Shown: in pieces, positions 36,091-51,900 of the stretch
Layout of the letters: every line of letters starts with the position of its first letter
Position numbering within the stretch: position 1 is the stretch's first letter
From: Eremophila alpestris peregrina
Taxonomy: Eukaryota > Chordata > Aves > Passeriformes > Alaudidae
NCBI GenBank assembly: GCA_009792885.1
Contig: WMCF01000056.1
Coordinates: 5,169,209-5,233,208 of the forward strand
Length of the DNA: 64,000 nt
Direction of reading: 5' to 3'
Made by a program: the position numbers and the translations under genes
Notes under the pieces: model-generated
Database searches by the model: none
Told to the model about the DNA's origin: nothing
What the model saw: only the letters and a program-made list of their open reading frames with translations

Positions 36091-37120
36091 GAGCTTGGCT
36101 TAAAGGATCCAAATACCTGCTGTCAGGGAAAGGGTGAGCAACTCGGGTACAACTCCTTCTTCCTAAATGGGACAGTTCTGTCCGAGTGGGATTACACAAA
36201 GGCTCCCAAACAAACATTGTTCAGAAATCTTCCTCCTGATGGCATGAAGGAGAGGAGGAAACGACTGTCCAGGCTCGTGGGTCTGAGCCCATGATGTGGA
36301 GCCACAGCCTCTTGGTACAGGGGGTACTGGTCACTGGAGGGTTTGGATGCTCTCCAGCAGGGTCCTGCTGCAGCATTTATTTGGATGCCAGCACTGTTCA
36401 CAGAGAAACGTGAGGAAAAGCCACAGGAGTGTCCTGTGGGCCAGAGCAATTGGCCTTGCTGATGGGATCCTGAAACTGCTGGAAACACCAGACATTACCC
36501 ACCTGTGCTTTTTTACCCAGTGTTTACAGGCAGAAGCAGAGCCTGAGGGGCCCTCTCTGGCCTGTTTGCCCTCCCTGCTGTGGCTCTGGCTGTGTTGGTG
36601 ATCCATATTCAGAACAGTGGTTCTGTTTCTACAACAGTGAGTGGCAGGGAAAGGGTGAGTGGGTGATTGGCTGTCAACATCTGTGCTCTTCATTGTGAAC
36701 TGCAGCCCTCAGCTGAAGATGTTGTGGCCAATATTGCTGCAGGATTTTGTTTCACTATGGCAGATGTCAAAATTGTTCTCCTGGCTTCTCAGGCTCCTAG
36801 AACTGAGTGCTGTGGCCTTAACCTGGAGAGGAGGATGCTTCTGGTGTGACTCTGGGGAGTTGCTTCTCAGAGCACACTGGGGAGGAGGTGGTTACTCTCC
36901 TGAGAGTCTGAGTTGGAGAAATCAGGAACTGTTGTCAGGCCAGCCCTATGGAGCCCTGAGGGAGTTCTTCCTGTGAGTTGGGGTGGGAACATATCTCAGA
37001 GTACATATTTTATGGGACACCTGGAAAATGAAAGCTCCTGTGTGGACTGATTGCTTTGTGTTAATAATTTTTTATATTGGGTTTTGCTCTACTTAATAAA
37101 GTAGTTTACATTTTGCCATT
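36091..37120 (+). other. LRRC45: LRRC45 3' UTR
   Basis: About 1 kb of sequence follows the TGA at 36088-36090 and runs to an AATAAA at 37095-37100. I see no further coding potential. Confidence 0.6.
37095..37100 (+). terminator. LRRC45: LRRC45 poly(A) signal AATAAA
   Basis: This canonical hexamer (ACTTAATAAAGTAG) is the first strong signal after the LRRC45 stop. It lies about 700 bp before the RAC3 start. Confidence 0.6.
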
Positions 37121-37459
37121 AACACTGGACAGTGGCAAACTGGATGTTCCTGCTGTGTTACTCTCCTGAAGACCCTGTCAGCCTGTCCTGGAGCTAAGAG
37201 GGTGTCATAGGTGACTAAGATGGGAATGGTTTGCTTCTGGACTGAGAAGTAAAGCAGCTGGGAAGCTGTTCCCTGGCCATAAGGAAGAGAACCTGTGGCA
37301 GGTTTGTGTCTGTGGCTGCAGGGCAGCGCTGCAGGCCTGCGGGTACGGGAAAGCAAAACCTTGTTTTAGGACAGGGTCACTGCTGTGGGCACCTCTGGGG
37401 AGCTGTGGGCAGCCAAGTGCCATCTTCCTGAAGGGTTTTGGCTACTCCACCTTCGTTCC

Positions 37460-37807
37460 TCAGCAACTCCGGGCAGACGGCGGTGAACTGCTACAACGTA
37501 ACCATGTTTTAAAGCTTTGTCCTCGAGCCGGCGGGCCCCAGCGCGGTGTGACCGGCCCCGAGCAGCTCCCGCCGCTGCGTTCGCGGGGCGGGGCCGCCGC
37601 TTCTCGTCCCGGTGCCCGCGGCGAGGCCGCGTCCGGCCCTGGGCGGGGCGACGGGCGCGGGGCTCGGCCGGGCTCGGTTCGGCCCCGCTCGGCTCCTCTC
37701 GGCCGTGCTCGGTTCGGCTCCGTTCGTCTCCTGTCGGCTCCGCTCGGCCCCGCCCCGCGCCGCGGGCGCTCGCTGCGGCGCAGTCGCGGCGCCGCCATCG
37801 CGGGCAG
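37460..37807 (+). promoter_or_regulatory. RAC3: RAC3 CpG-island promoter and 5' UTR
   Basis: An abrupt rise in CpG content begins near 37460 and extends into intron 1 (to about 38050). Several GC boxes (GGGGCGGGG-like) and a GCTCGG-rich repeat at 37661-37750 precede the start codon. The transcription start is unknown. Confidence 0.65.
37661..37750 (+). repeat. GCTCGG/GTTCGG-rich imperfect repeat upstream of RAC3
   Basis: Hexamers GCTCGG, GTTCGG, TCTCGG and GTCGGC recur many times over 90 bp, just upstream of the RAC3 ATG. The array is imperfect, with no single fixed period. Confidence 0.7.
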
Positions 37808-41781
<3,974 letters not shown>

Positions 41782-42750
41782 GGGCTGTGGGCTGCTGTCA
41801 TCCTCTGACAGATTGCATATTAAGCTGGGTGTTTCTGAAGGGGGCTGGGATGTGTAGGGCCCTTCATCATGTATGAAGTCAGTGTTTTTTAAATGTCTCT
41901 TTGATTTAACGTCAGTGTTGATGTGAAGGGGCAGTGGGGACAGGAGACCAGCTGGGGACTGTGCAGCCCCAGGGGAGGTACAGCAGGGAAGGCAAGGTAG
42001 CTCCTTCAGGCAGCAAGCTGTTTTGGCTCTCCTGAACTCCACGTGGAAAGGGCTGAGACATCCATCCTGTTCTGGAAATACCTGTTTTCAACCTGCAAGT
42101 GAAACAGGTGGTGAACATCCTGGTGGGAGTGGGGAGGGAGCTGATTTCAATGGTGCTGAAAGGCAAGAGTAGCTGGGAGGGTGGTAGGGTCTTCTTGCCC
42201 AGCCTGCTGTGGCAGTTAACAAACCAGTTAACAAACTGGTGCTCTAGCAGAATGTTCCTGAGACTGTTAAAGAAATCGTAACCAGCCCTGGAAGGGGTCA
42301 AAGTAAATGAGAAGCTGGAAAACGAATCATTAGGTGCTTTATTGGGTACTAGCCAAATCTGTGAATGAAACAGCTCTGTGCAATCAATGCATTTGCCTTT
42401 TTGTGCGTGCACACCCTAGGACAGCATGGTGCTGCTCCCCCCCATTAGTCTTTAGCAGGGCCTCCCCCCAGAATCCAGTCTCTGCAGAGCAGGGCTGGGG
42501 TTGTTGCCTCTATTTTTTTTTTTTTTCCTACTAAAGACAACAAAGGAAGCAATGAGGGGTCTGCTAACTTCTTCCCCTTCCCACTGAAAATGCAGACAGA
42601 CTCTATGGAATTGGATGGAACAGGGAGTGCTTCTGAAGGGTTGTGGGGGGCGGGAACAGGGTTGGAAGAAAGGTCCAATTTCTAATCATCATGTAGAGTG
42701 AAATGATAAAACCTTATTTGGTGCAATAAACATTCTCCATGAAAGGTGTA
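41782..42750 (+). other. RAC3: RAC3 3' UTR
   Basis: About 0.95 kb follows the TGA at 41779-41781 and runs to AATAAA at 42725-42730. It contains a T-run near 42512-42526. Its inferred end meets the end of DCXR on the other strand. Confidence 0.6.
42725..42730 (+). terminator. RAC3: RAC3 poly(A) signal AATAAA
   Basis: GTGCAATAAACATTC is followed by a GT-rich stretch (GGTGTATGTGAG), the expected layout of a strong signal. The DCXR signal on the opposite strand is 28 bp to the right. Confidence 0.7.
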
Positions 42751-42757
42751 TGTGAGC

Positions 42758-42763
42758 TTTATT
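42758..42763 (-). terminator. DCXR: DCXR poly(A) signal AATAAA
   Basis: The minus strand reads AATAAA about 150 bases after the DCXR stop codon. Cleavage 10-30 bases further would fall at about 42728-42748, inside or against the RAC3 3' end. Confidence 0.6.
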
Positions 42764-42849
42764 ATATAGCAGCCTTGCAAAGCTTATTCTCTGCCTCACT
42801 TCTAACACAGTCTTCAGTCCTGCTGCCCCTGTAGCAAGGTCTGTGTCAG

Positions 42850-42883
42850 GCAGTTTTCATATGAAGGCAGTTTTCATATGAAG
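42850..42883. repeat. 17-bp direct duplication in the DCXR 3' UTR
   Basis: GCAGTTTTCATATGAAG occurs twice in immediate succession. It lies between the DCXR stop codon and its poly(A) signal. Confidence 0.9.
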
Positions 42884-42914
42884 ATTGAGGCCAGGTGTGA
42901 ATGCAGGTGTCATC

Positions 42915-45900
42915 TTAGGAGACAAGAAAACCCCCGTCAATCATGAGTGAGCTGCCAGTTGTCATAGCACTCTGGTCACTCAACAGGAAGAGAATGCTGT
43001 TCACCACATCATCCACCTCTGCAATCAAACACAGAGAACAGGTGATGCCCACCTCACATTGTACCAGAAAAACAAGCACCTCAAAAAGTGTGCCTTTGAC
43101 CTCTGCAGGTAATTAGAGCCAGAAAGTGTTTCTGCCTTCAAACTGTGCTTGATGAAGTGTCTGGGACACTGTGGCTGAGAGCTGGACATCAAAGTGTCCT
43201 TGTGATCAAATGGTGCTTAGGTCCCAGCAAACAGCCTGTCAGGTTTGTGAGCAATGGAGTAAGCTCATTTCACTTGTCCCAAGGTGAGGAGGCTGTAGAA
43301 AAAGCAAGAGGGGGGTTGATTCTCACCCTGTCGTGGTAAAATACTGCAGGAATTCAGCAAAAGGCATTCAGCAGATCTGTCACTTTGCCCAGAAATCAGC
43401 AACTTCTGGTTGTGGTGTCAGTGAGAAGAAAGGCTTGGAGAAAACAGGAGAGCATGGCCTGGGGACAGACCTCTGTCACTGACCTGCAAACTTCCCCAGG
43501 GGGATCCGAGCAATCATGGCAGCAGATTTCTGAGGGTCACTCCAGTTAATTCTCCCCATGTCAGTCATGACCACCGTGGGATTCACAGTATTCACCCTAA
43601 TCTGGGACCAGGAGCAACAAACAATAACCCAGCTGCTGTGGTTGTGCTCAGGTTCAGCTTTCACACTCCTCTCCCACAGACTCATACCTTGTGGGGTCCC
43701 AGTTCCATTGCCATGACTTTGCTCAGCATGTCCAAAGCACTTTTTGTGGAACCTTTAGGAGAAGGGAAGAAGAAGAGGTGTTGAAATGCAGAGCACCTGG
43801 TGTGGAACACGGGCAGCTGGGTGAGTGCGGGGCTCAGCTGGTCAGAACTGAGGGGCAGTGCTAAAGCTGACACACTCACAGTAAACAGCATGATCCCTCA
43901 GGGCACGCTTGGAGGCCTGGCTGGAGACATTCACAATGGCCCCTGGCACCCCCTGGGCAATCATCTGCCGAGCAACTATCTGTGAATGAGGAGAGAAAAA
44001 CAGGAATGTCAGAATCCTAACCAGAGAAATCATTATTTCACTCCATAGGAATCTTGCTGGGCTATTATGGTAGACCAAAGAACAAAAACATCTGGAGGAA
44101 GCAAGTCCTCACTGGCTCCTGCTTACAGGAGTCAAAGCAGGAGGGTGAAGGGGTTGTCCATGGAGTTTGTTGGATTGCCTTTGGACTGCAGTCCTTTCAA
44201 CCCCCACACTGGACACATACCCCTGCTAGGTACAACAGTTCAGTCACTGCTGTTCATTGAGGCAGCCACAGTGACAGCTCTTCCTCACCTGGGAAACGTG
44301 AAGCACAGCCCCAAAATTCACATCAAGAGATCTACAAATAAATCAAATTTAAGTTAGAGAGTGCTTGCAGTCCAGCCCAGGGAGCTGTTTTGGGAGGCAG
44401 CAGAGGACAAGCTGCTGGTCTCCTGGAAACACTGGTGATACTCAAGGACAGGGACAGAAACACCAAGTTGTCAGGAGAACCAGAATGGTTGTGAGGGATC
44501 CCAGCAATGAACCAGAACCGTCCCTTGGCTGCAGGGTATCAGTGTGTGGGGAGCTGCAGGCATGCAGCAGGCACAGGACTCTGCCCTGATGCAGCCTCAT
44601 GGAATTCCTCTGTCAAAGTTTAATCAGAGCCCTGGGCCTCAGCCAGGGCAGATGACTCTTAGGTCAAGTAAACCCAGATTTATAAAGCAAAGCTGCTGTA
44701 AGGTGAGCAGAGGCAGCATTTCTTGTTTGCCACATCATGGTCCTTAGCCAGGCTTCCACCTGCCAGCTCTGCAGAATGATTGTTGTAGAATCCATACATT
44801 TTAGGTTCTAGTCACAAACCTTTATTACAGATTCTCAACAGCCATTTTTAACACAGGGACACAGCATGACCCATTTTCCCAGAAGCATGTGGACTCCAGA
44901 TAGCCTGTATCCTAAAGTGTACTCACAACAAAACAGTGGAGCTTTTCAGAGAAAAAAAAGATACGTTACTGTAGTTAGCAAATTTAATTTCCCACCATGA
45001 CCATTTTTTGCTTCCTTACCTGGCTTTGTTGTCTCTATTTCTGATTTGTCTTAGCAACAACTGCCTTTCAATTGAACCAAGCTGGACCTAGACTGGAAGC
45101 TCTAAGCTGGATGAGCAGCAAAGGCACTCTCCTCCCATGGCAGTGGGGTGGCAGGTGCACCTACCATACTGGGAGTGACACTGCAGGTCCTGGCTACTTA
45201 GAATTGGATGGAAGAGCCAGTGCTTGGTTTCCTTTTGCTATTTAAGGGGTGAAAGGTGATGATGTAAAGAATGAAAAGACAGTAAAGAAAAAGGACATGT
45301 ACAGTAACAATCGACCAACACTAGGCATTGCTGGAAGTGTGAACGTCAGCCTGTCTGGTGTCTGCATCCCAGCTGCTGTCTTTGTTCTTTCCAGCTGCTT
45401 CCCCTCTAATAGCACCCTTTTCTGGAAAGCTCTGCCGCCGTTTCCAGCTTTGTGATACCTTGTGGCATCCTGGGCCCCTGAGCTCCCCGCGCGGGGCCGG
45501 AGCCTAGCACTCACCGCTGCAGGGCCGAGCGCGTCACCTCCAGGAAGGGCTGTAGCTCCGCCACGGCCGCGTTGTTCACCAGCAGCTGGAACGGCCCCGC
45601 CCCGCCCAGCGCCGCCTCCACGGCCTCCCAGTCCGCCAGGTCCAGGCACAGCGGCTCGATGCCCGGGCACTGCGGCAGGGGCAGCCGTGGGCGGGAGGCC
45701 GCGAGGGAGCCGGGGCCGCTTCGGGGTTATGGGGAAGGGGGGCGGGAGGGCTCCGGTACCTCCCGAGCGAGGCTCTCCAGATCCGCCGCCGTCCGGCTCA
45801 GCGCGGTGACGCGGGCCCCGGCCCTGCTCAGCGCCACGGCCACGGCGCGACCGATCCCTGCGGGGACACGGAGTTAGAACGGGCCGACCCGACCGGACCG

Positions 45901-46010
45901 ATCCCTGCGGGGACACGGCCTCAGGCCCGGCCCGAACCCCGCCCGCCCTTACCTTTTCCGGCCCCGGTGACCAGGGCCCGGCGCCCCTGGAAGCTGGGAT
46001 GCGGCTCCAT
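42915..46010 (-). CDS. DCXR: DCXR, dicarbonyl/L-xylulose reductase (short-chain dehydrogenase)
   Basis: Eight exons on the minus strand: 45953-46010, 45760-45857, 45515-45669, 44289-44331, 43880-43979, 43688-43752, 43484-43601, 42915-43018. They sum to 741 bases, 246 residues; human is 244. Features are the NADP-binding TGAGKGIG (15-22), NNAAV (84-88) and the catalytic triad Ser138, Tyr151 and Lys155 in NVSSQ and VYCSTK. Further landmarks are RVNTVNPTVVMTDMG, IPLGKFAEV and the C-terminus MTTGSSLMIDGGFLVS. Known role: NADPH-dependent reduction of L-xylulose to xylitol in the glucuronate pathway, and of alpha-dicarbonyls, as a tetramer. Human ends GGFWAC, so the tail differs. The exon-2 acceptor is duplicated 47 bp upstream. 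Confidence 0.95.
45849..45918 (-). repeat. DCXR: Duplicated DCXR exon-2 splice acceptor (23 bp, two copies)
   Basis: The same 23 bases, beginning GACCGATCCCTGCGG on the plus strand, occur at 45849-45871 and 45896-45918, offset by 47 bp. On the minus strand each carries CCGCAG|GGATCGGTC, the acceptor and first exon-2 bases. Only the inner copy is followed by the conserved exon. Confidence 0.9.
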
Positions 46011-46190
46011 GCTGCGGCCGGACTGTGCCCGGGGCGGGCTCGGGTCCGGGGCGGGCCCGAGGCCGGGGCGGGCCGGGAGCGGGCGGCTCCAAAGGGCGAG
46101 AGCTGCGCGATCGTTCCCCGCTCCGGCTGCCCCGCGCTGCCGAAGCAGCACGGAGCCGGCTCCAGGCTCAGCCAACAGCACACGCACAGA
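46011..46190 (-). promoter_or_regulatory. DCXR: DCXR CpG-rich promoter region
   Basis: CpG-dense, GC-box-like sequence (GGGGCGGGCC and similar) lies immediately upstream of the DCXR ATG and continues through exons 1-3 to about 45470. It drops to AT-rich sequence near 46200. No TATA box was seen. Confidence 0.55.
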
Positions 46191-46555
46191 GGTGAAGGTT
46201 CGCGGCTCTCACTCGTGACTGAGGCATCATTTGAGCCACCACAGAAAACCAGGCTTTTTTAGTGTCATGAAAAAGACCTGCCAGCTCTGCCCCCTCGAAG
46301 TTCCTGCTGAAGATGGCAATTAAAATACTCATTATCTCAACAAAGTACAGTCAAAGAATTAAGAAGCAGCTGCAAGGATTCTTCTCATCCATCTCTGTTC
46401 TCCACAGCCCAGTCCTCGAGCTTACTTGCCTATTGGCCCTTGGCATTACATGAGCCTGACAGGAGGGAAAGTTTCCTGGATTAGCAGATACATTTTTGAT
46501 ACAGAGCACATGTGAAGAAATACGACAAAACATAGCCTTTGACATATTTAAATAT

Positions 46556-46561
46556 TTATTT
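46556..46561 (-). terminator. RFNG: Candidate distal RFNG poly(A) signal
   Basis: AATAAATATT on the minus strand is followed by a GT-rich stretch (TATGTTTTGTCG). This would give RFNG a 2.4-kb 3' UTR. A nearer minus-strand AATAAA at 47714-47719 is merged with a poly(A) run and is an alternative. Confidence 0.35.
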
Positions 46562-48940
46562 TATAGAATCACTTTATGTATGAAAAAGTAGTTTGATAAA
46601 AAAGCGGCATCCTGATAGATCCACACAGCTTCCTGTATTCTCAACACAAGGAACCTTGAATGAGCCTGAACACACTGAAGTTTCCTGTTGCCCTGCAGGA
46701 GAACACGGTCCTTTTTAAGTTCCATAAACAAACTCCCAGCTTTGAGGGCACTGCCTCTTTGGCATGCCTCGTGTGACCAGTGACCACAGTCTAACACTTC
46801 TACTGTTGAGTTTTACTGCCATCAATAAACGTGTTAAATTTTTAACTGCAGTTTGCCACAATTGCTGCCTAGTCCTTGCTTGGTCTGTGTCATCTGACAA
46901 GAGGCTGCTTCCAGTGGAAGGGGAAGAAAAGTTCCAACAGAAGAGTTCAGAAGCAGTGCTTGAAGACAAAATCACCTCAAGAGCTCACGAAGTTTCACAG
47001 TTTTCTGCTACAGGACGTTAAAACCAAGAACCTAACAAGTGTTTAAAAAAAAAGTATATGGATACCAGGAATCTCCAGAACTATTAATGACAAATAATTA
47101 AACCACAGGATGTCCCAATTCTAGTTAACAGGAGACCTAATAAAGAGGTAGAACCTACTGTTCCACAAACTCTCCTCTGTTTTCTGTGACAGGCACACCT
47201 GTAACACTGACAGCATGGAACAGCCAGAGTGCCAGCTGGGCTTTGACCCAGTGCCCTGCAGCTTTCTTATTTCCATACCTCATGTGCACCTTAGTACACA
47301 TAACAGAAAGGAGAAACACAAGAATGAGCTGCAGGACTGCAGTAAGTAGCTGTCAGCTTGTTTGCTCCTCAGTGGAACTACCTAAAATCATGCAAAGAGG
47401 AAGGACAATGTATGGAGGTAAACACTGAAAGGTCTGTTAAAATGCAGGGAACACGGAACATTTCAGGAGGCTTTCACCTGTGCTAAGTGGCACACTCGAA
47501 TACACTACAGGCACTTGCCAGGAAGTTAAGTAACCAGCTTAAACCCACAGCACAGCTGAGCACAGCCCTTTAGAAACCTGAAACTTCTGCTAGGTCCACA
47601 ATCAAGCCAGCAATCAACTCCAGATCATACAAAGGCAAGCTATTACTCTTCCCTTAATTTGGCCTCAAACTCTTAGCACTAAACCAGCAAGTTGTTGGGT
47701 TTTTTTTTTTTTTTTTATTAAGAGTAAACAGTGATTTTGCAAAGGTATTTTTTAATGGTATTCTTCAGGTCAGGTAGGGTTTGCACATGGCCAAAGTCTG
47801 GGCTAACAAAAAAGGATGGAGCCCCATTCCTTCCACTTTCAAAACTGAGTTTACTTTCTTTAAAAAGCAGCACAGATGATACTGCTGGAGCACTGAATTT
47901 CTGCTTAGGAGCGTGCAATCTCCTTTTAGTGACTGCATAAACTCTTTGTTGAAATATTAAGGAGCAAAACCAAACACTGATCATGACTTTTTGGTAATTA
48001 AAAGATTATCTGAAGAAGCTAGAGTTACTAAGGTCATACAATGAAAGGTCCTCAGATGACACCATCAGAACCCTCCTGGGTGCACTGCAGCTCTCCATCA
48101 TTCCTCCCCCTCACACTGCCTCAGACCAGGGCCTGTTTTGCCAGCACAAACTTCTCCAGCTCATGTGACCAACTACAAGCCAAGTGGGAGGAACAATTAC
48201 CATCCTGTCAAGGCAAATATTTCTGCATTATCAAACATCAAGGGAATAGATAATAATCAAACCATTACAATCCAGTTGGCATGTGAGCCAGGTGTGACAG
48301 TTACCTCCACAGGAGGTGCACATGGATGACAGGGGACAATGCACATTGTAAGCAACTGATCCAGTCCTGAGTCAGCTCACCCTCACACAGGGTTTTCTCA
48401 TGGCAAAGGCTTTCAGCCTTGTTTACCCAAGTGATTCCAGGATTTCAGTGTTCTGGCCCACTGCAGTTTCAATCTGGCAGGCCACAGAAGCTCTTAAATA
48501 AGTCTGCTCCCAAGAAAGATGAGTGAAAACTTCCCCTCTCTTGTCACCATGGGGACTACAGTCTGCTCTAGCACTCCAGCTTCAAAACAGTGGCTTCTAA
48601 AACCCCTGAACAGTAAGAACACTCACTCCCAGTACTGCAATGGCCCCAGATGTGCCTAGGTTCACATCACATCAGATCAAAGTGTGAAGTGCCTCACACA
48701 CACAGGACTGTGGTCATCTCATGAGGAGCCACTAGACAAAAGAACAGAGATTCTTCTTGGAATGTCCCACGCAGCAGCTGAACAAATCACACCTTACTGC
48801 TTTTCCAAACAGAGTCTGTCCTCCTCCTTTGTATATACCACTGGCTGTCTCCCAGAAGAAGAATAAAACCACCAGAAAACTCCATTACTCCTGCCTTATG
48901 CAAACGAGCTGAGACAGAGGTGGCAGTGGCTGGTCAAGAA
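46562..48940 (-). other. RFNG 3' UTR or RFNG-DCXR spacer
   Basis: There is no recognised exon between the RFNG stop (48941-48943) and the DCXR promoter. It contains a 17-base poly(T) at 47700-47716 (poly(A) on the RFNG strand). All or most may be RFNG 3' UTR, depending on which poly(A) signal is used. Confidence 0.45.
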
Positions 48941-51900
48941 TTATGACATCTTCTTAGCAGGGCACCAAATAGTGTCAGGATAAAGCAGACAATGGACAGA
49001 TTTAAATCTGTATTAAAAAAAAAAAAACACCAAAAAAAGCATTAGTTGGAATTCTCCATACAGGGAACATCCTAACATTGAATGTGCAGCAGGCTGACGA
49101 AACAGAGGGTGGGGCTCCTTGCTTCTGGCACAGAAACAAGAGCTGACAGGAGAAAATGACCCCATCAGTGGCTCTAATCATCTGACAGATGACAGCCACG
49201 AGCAAGGGAGGGAGATGTTGGTCTAGAGTTGACACTGACCGGGTTGGGTCCTGCTGAAGGCCAAACACTCCTCCCACACTCACAACGTTGTGTTTGTTCT
49301 CAGGGTCACCATAACTCAGGGTTACCTGCAAAAACAAATCAGTATTCAGAAATATTGTAACACTAATGCAGGAAACCAGAGTGGAGACAGCAGGGTTATC
49401 AATGAGGCACCAAGGAAGTCTCCAAAGCTGTTGTCTGATCTGAACATGGATCACATGTGGAGGACAGCAGTTGGTTCTGACCTAAGCAACGTTAGCACTG
49501 AATGGCACTCAGTGAAATGTGGGAGAATACACACAAGATCTGAAGTTGCATTGCCCTGAAGGACAAGATGAGTTTCAATTGTAAGCTTTGTAAGGACATT
49601 AATCCTGTTCCTGTCTGTACCTTCACTAAATAATACATTTGAAACAATGTATTAATGCTACAGTCAAATTCCCTAACATGAATCAGATGACATCACAGTG
49701 GAATTTGGCCCCAAGTGCACATTTCTGCTGCCTAATACAACTGCCAGAAGAATATAACCCTGCAGCATGCAGAGGCAAAACCACACTCCTGATTACTGAT
49801 GGTGCCAAACAGTGAGATGCTGGCAGCACTGCTGGGTGGCCCTGTGGCTCCATCTGCTGCCAAGGAGGTAAAATCCATCCGAGCAATTAAAAAACAACTT
49901 CATCTTTCAGAAGCAACTTCAAGCTTCTTGAGATTCAGACAAATAAATCTTAAAAATTACCAACATTTAATTATGTCTTAGGTATTGAAGAAGTACTTGC
50001 TATAGCTGCCTTTTTTGAACAGCATGAATTAAGACTGAGACTTTGTTAGGCAAAACCAGGAAGACTATTCAGCAAACTTCTGCAATTTCTACTACTGTTC
50101 CATGCAAAAAGTCAGGGTTAGAAGGAGATGGGGAACACCCTATTTAGGCTCCATGGAACAGAATGTGTCCCCAAAAGAGGGGACAGGTGTATGACCCAGG
50201 TGGTAAGGGTGAAACTTCATCATTTCATTCTTCAGCTAAATGAAGGAACTGAGCAGGACAGCTCTGAGTGAGTCTGAGATCCTTCCTTGCCAAGTCTGCA
50301 GAGTATTCCTTCTGATCAGACTGGAGTGTAGTTATAAGAGCAGGACCTGAGGCACAGCCCTACCTGCTGCAGCACAGAGTCTCCCTGCAGTCTCTGCAGG
50401 TTCTCCAGGTGGGAGTGGAACAATGGGCTGTGCAGCAGCTTCACCTCCAGCAGCCCCTCGATGATGTAGCCAATGGTGCAGTCGTCGGGCAGGCGCACTC
50501 TTTCTGCAGTGCTGATGAAATTGCCCAGGCTGTCACAGAGATCACAGGAGACAAGCTGAAGTGTGTTTGAAAGCCTCCCAAACATGTACTGATGGAGTTC
50601 AGATAGGAACAGTGCTTACCTGGCCCAGGGACTCATCTTCAAGGCAAGACCTCTGCTGATGCAGAACCCAGCTCCGCCCGTGGCAAACCAGAATTTCACA
50701 GTTGTCTTCTGAAGAGCAAACAGAAAAAACACACAACAATTACTGATAATCAGCTTTTTGCATTTGGCTGGGCAGGGAACTCAAGGTTCTATGTGATACC
50801 ACATTACTACATCTGAGTCAGAACACAGCTACAGATGAATCCCTGTTTGTTTAGGCTGCTGAAAGTGCAGCTAGCTGTTCTCTCAAATGAAACTATCTTG
50901 AGACAGACAGCAGGTGAACCATCAGATTAGCATAAGGGAGGTAGCACACATGAAATGGAAAATGATAGTCCCACTTCTACCCAATTCCATGTGTCCTCTG
51001 TTCATTTTAACCAAGGGTCATAGCCAGTTCAGTGGTACTGAGGATATCAGAGGTGGTCCATGTATATACTGGCTCCATGCCCAAGGAGACTGTTTTGTTG
51101 TGCAGAGTCTTCCCTAACAAGATGCTTTATAACTGACTCTCTGGCTGGTGGACTGAACTTTAAACAGACCTGCCAGTGCAGATAACCTGGTTAGGACTTT
51201 CTCCTTAGCACATGGATCTTGTGACTGAGATATGTTTGCTTCTGGTTCTTGGAAACACAGTAACCACTTTATACTGGAAATGCTTTATCTATCCAGAAAG
51301 CTTTTGTCACCCATCTGAGATTGGTTCAAGATGATGACAGTGTGTCTCATATTGCACTCAAAACAAATAAAAAACCCCTTGGAATTCCACCCGAATTCCC
51401 AAGCCCTAAAACTAGGAACACTGCCCCCAAAGCCACCAAAGTAAGAGCCAAGGTGGGGAGGCCCCACTAAGCTCAGTGTGAAGGAGATCACAGCATCTAT
51501 AAGTAAAGGAACCATCCAGGATACAGCCTCCATTGTGCACACAACATCAGAGGGAAGGTGCATTTAACCCAGCATCCTGCCTCCCAAAATGACCATCACC
51601 AGGTCCATTTCCTGCAGATTAAATCACTTGGGTTTATGGGGGAATCCTATAAAACTGCCAAGGCTTTAAAGGCTTGGGAGACTGGGATGTCTCAGACAAA
51701 CTGAAGGGGTTTGCTCACAGATCCATCACTCTGGACATGGTCAGCTGCCTCGATGGGGTGGTCCAGGCTGGGCCTGCCCACGTAGACATCCTGGCTGTGA
51801 GAGAAGGCAGACAGCAGGTGCAGCAGGGTCCGGGGGTTCACGTAGTTGTCATCATCCACGTGGCAAAACCACCTTCAAACACAACACAGCAAGGACTTAC

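Noticed and set aside
45242..46183. 313-codon minus-strand open frame
   Set aside because: It passes through DCXR exons and introns in a non-coding frame within the CpG island. The true DCXR exons are in other phases.
49002..49240. Read-through of RFNG exon 7 into a QKQGAPP sequence resembling the human C-terminus
   Set aside because: The chance resemblance to human RQKQGAP was considered as the end of RFNG. The real last exon at 48941-49007 encodes HCLLYPDTIWCP, the conserved fringe motif, with exact phase.
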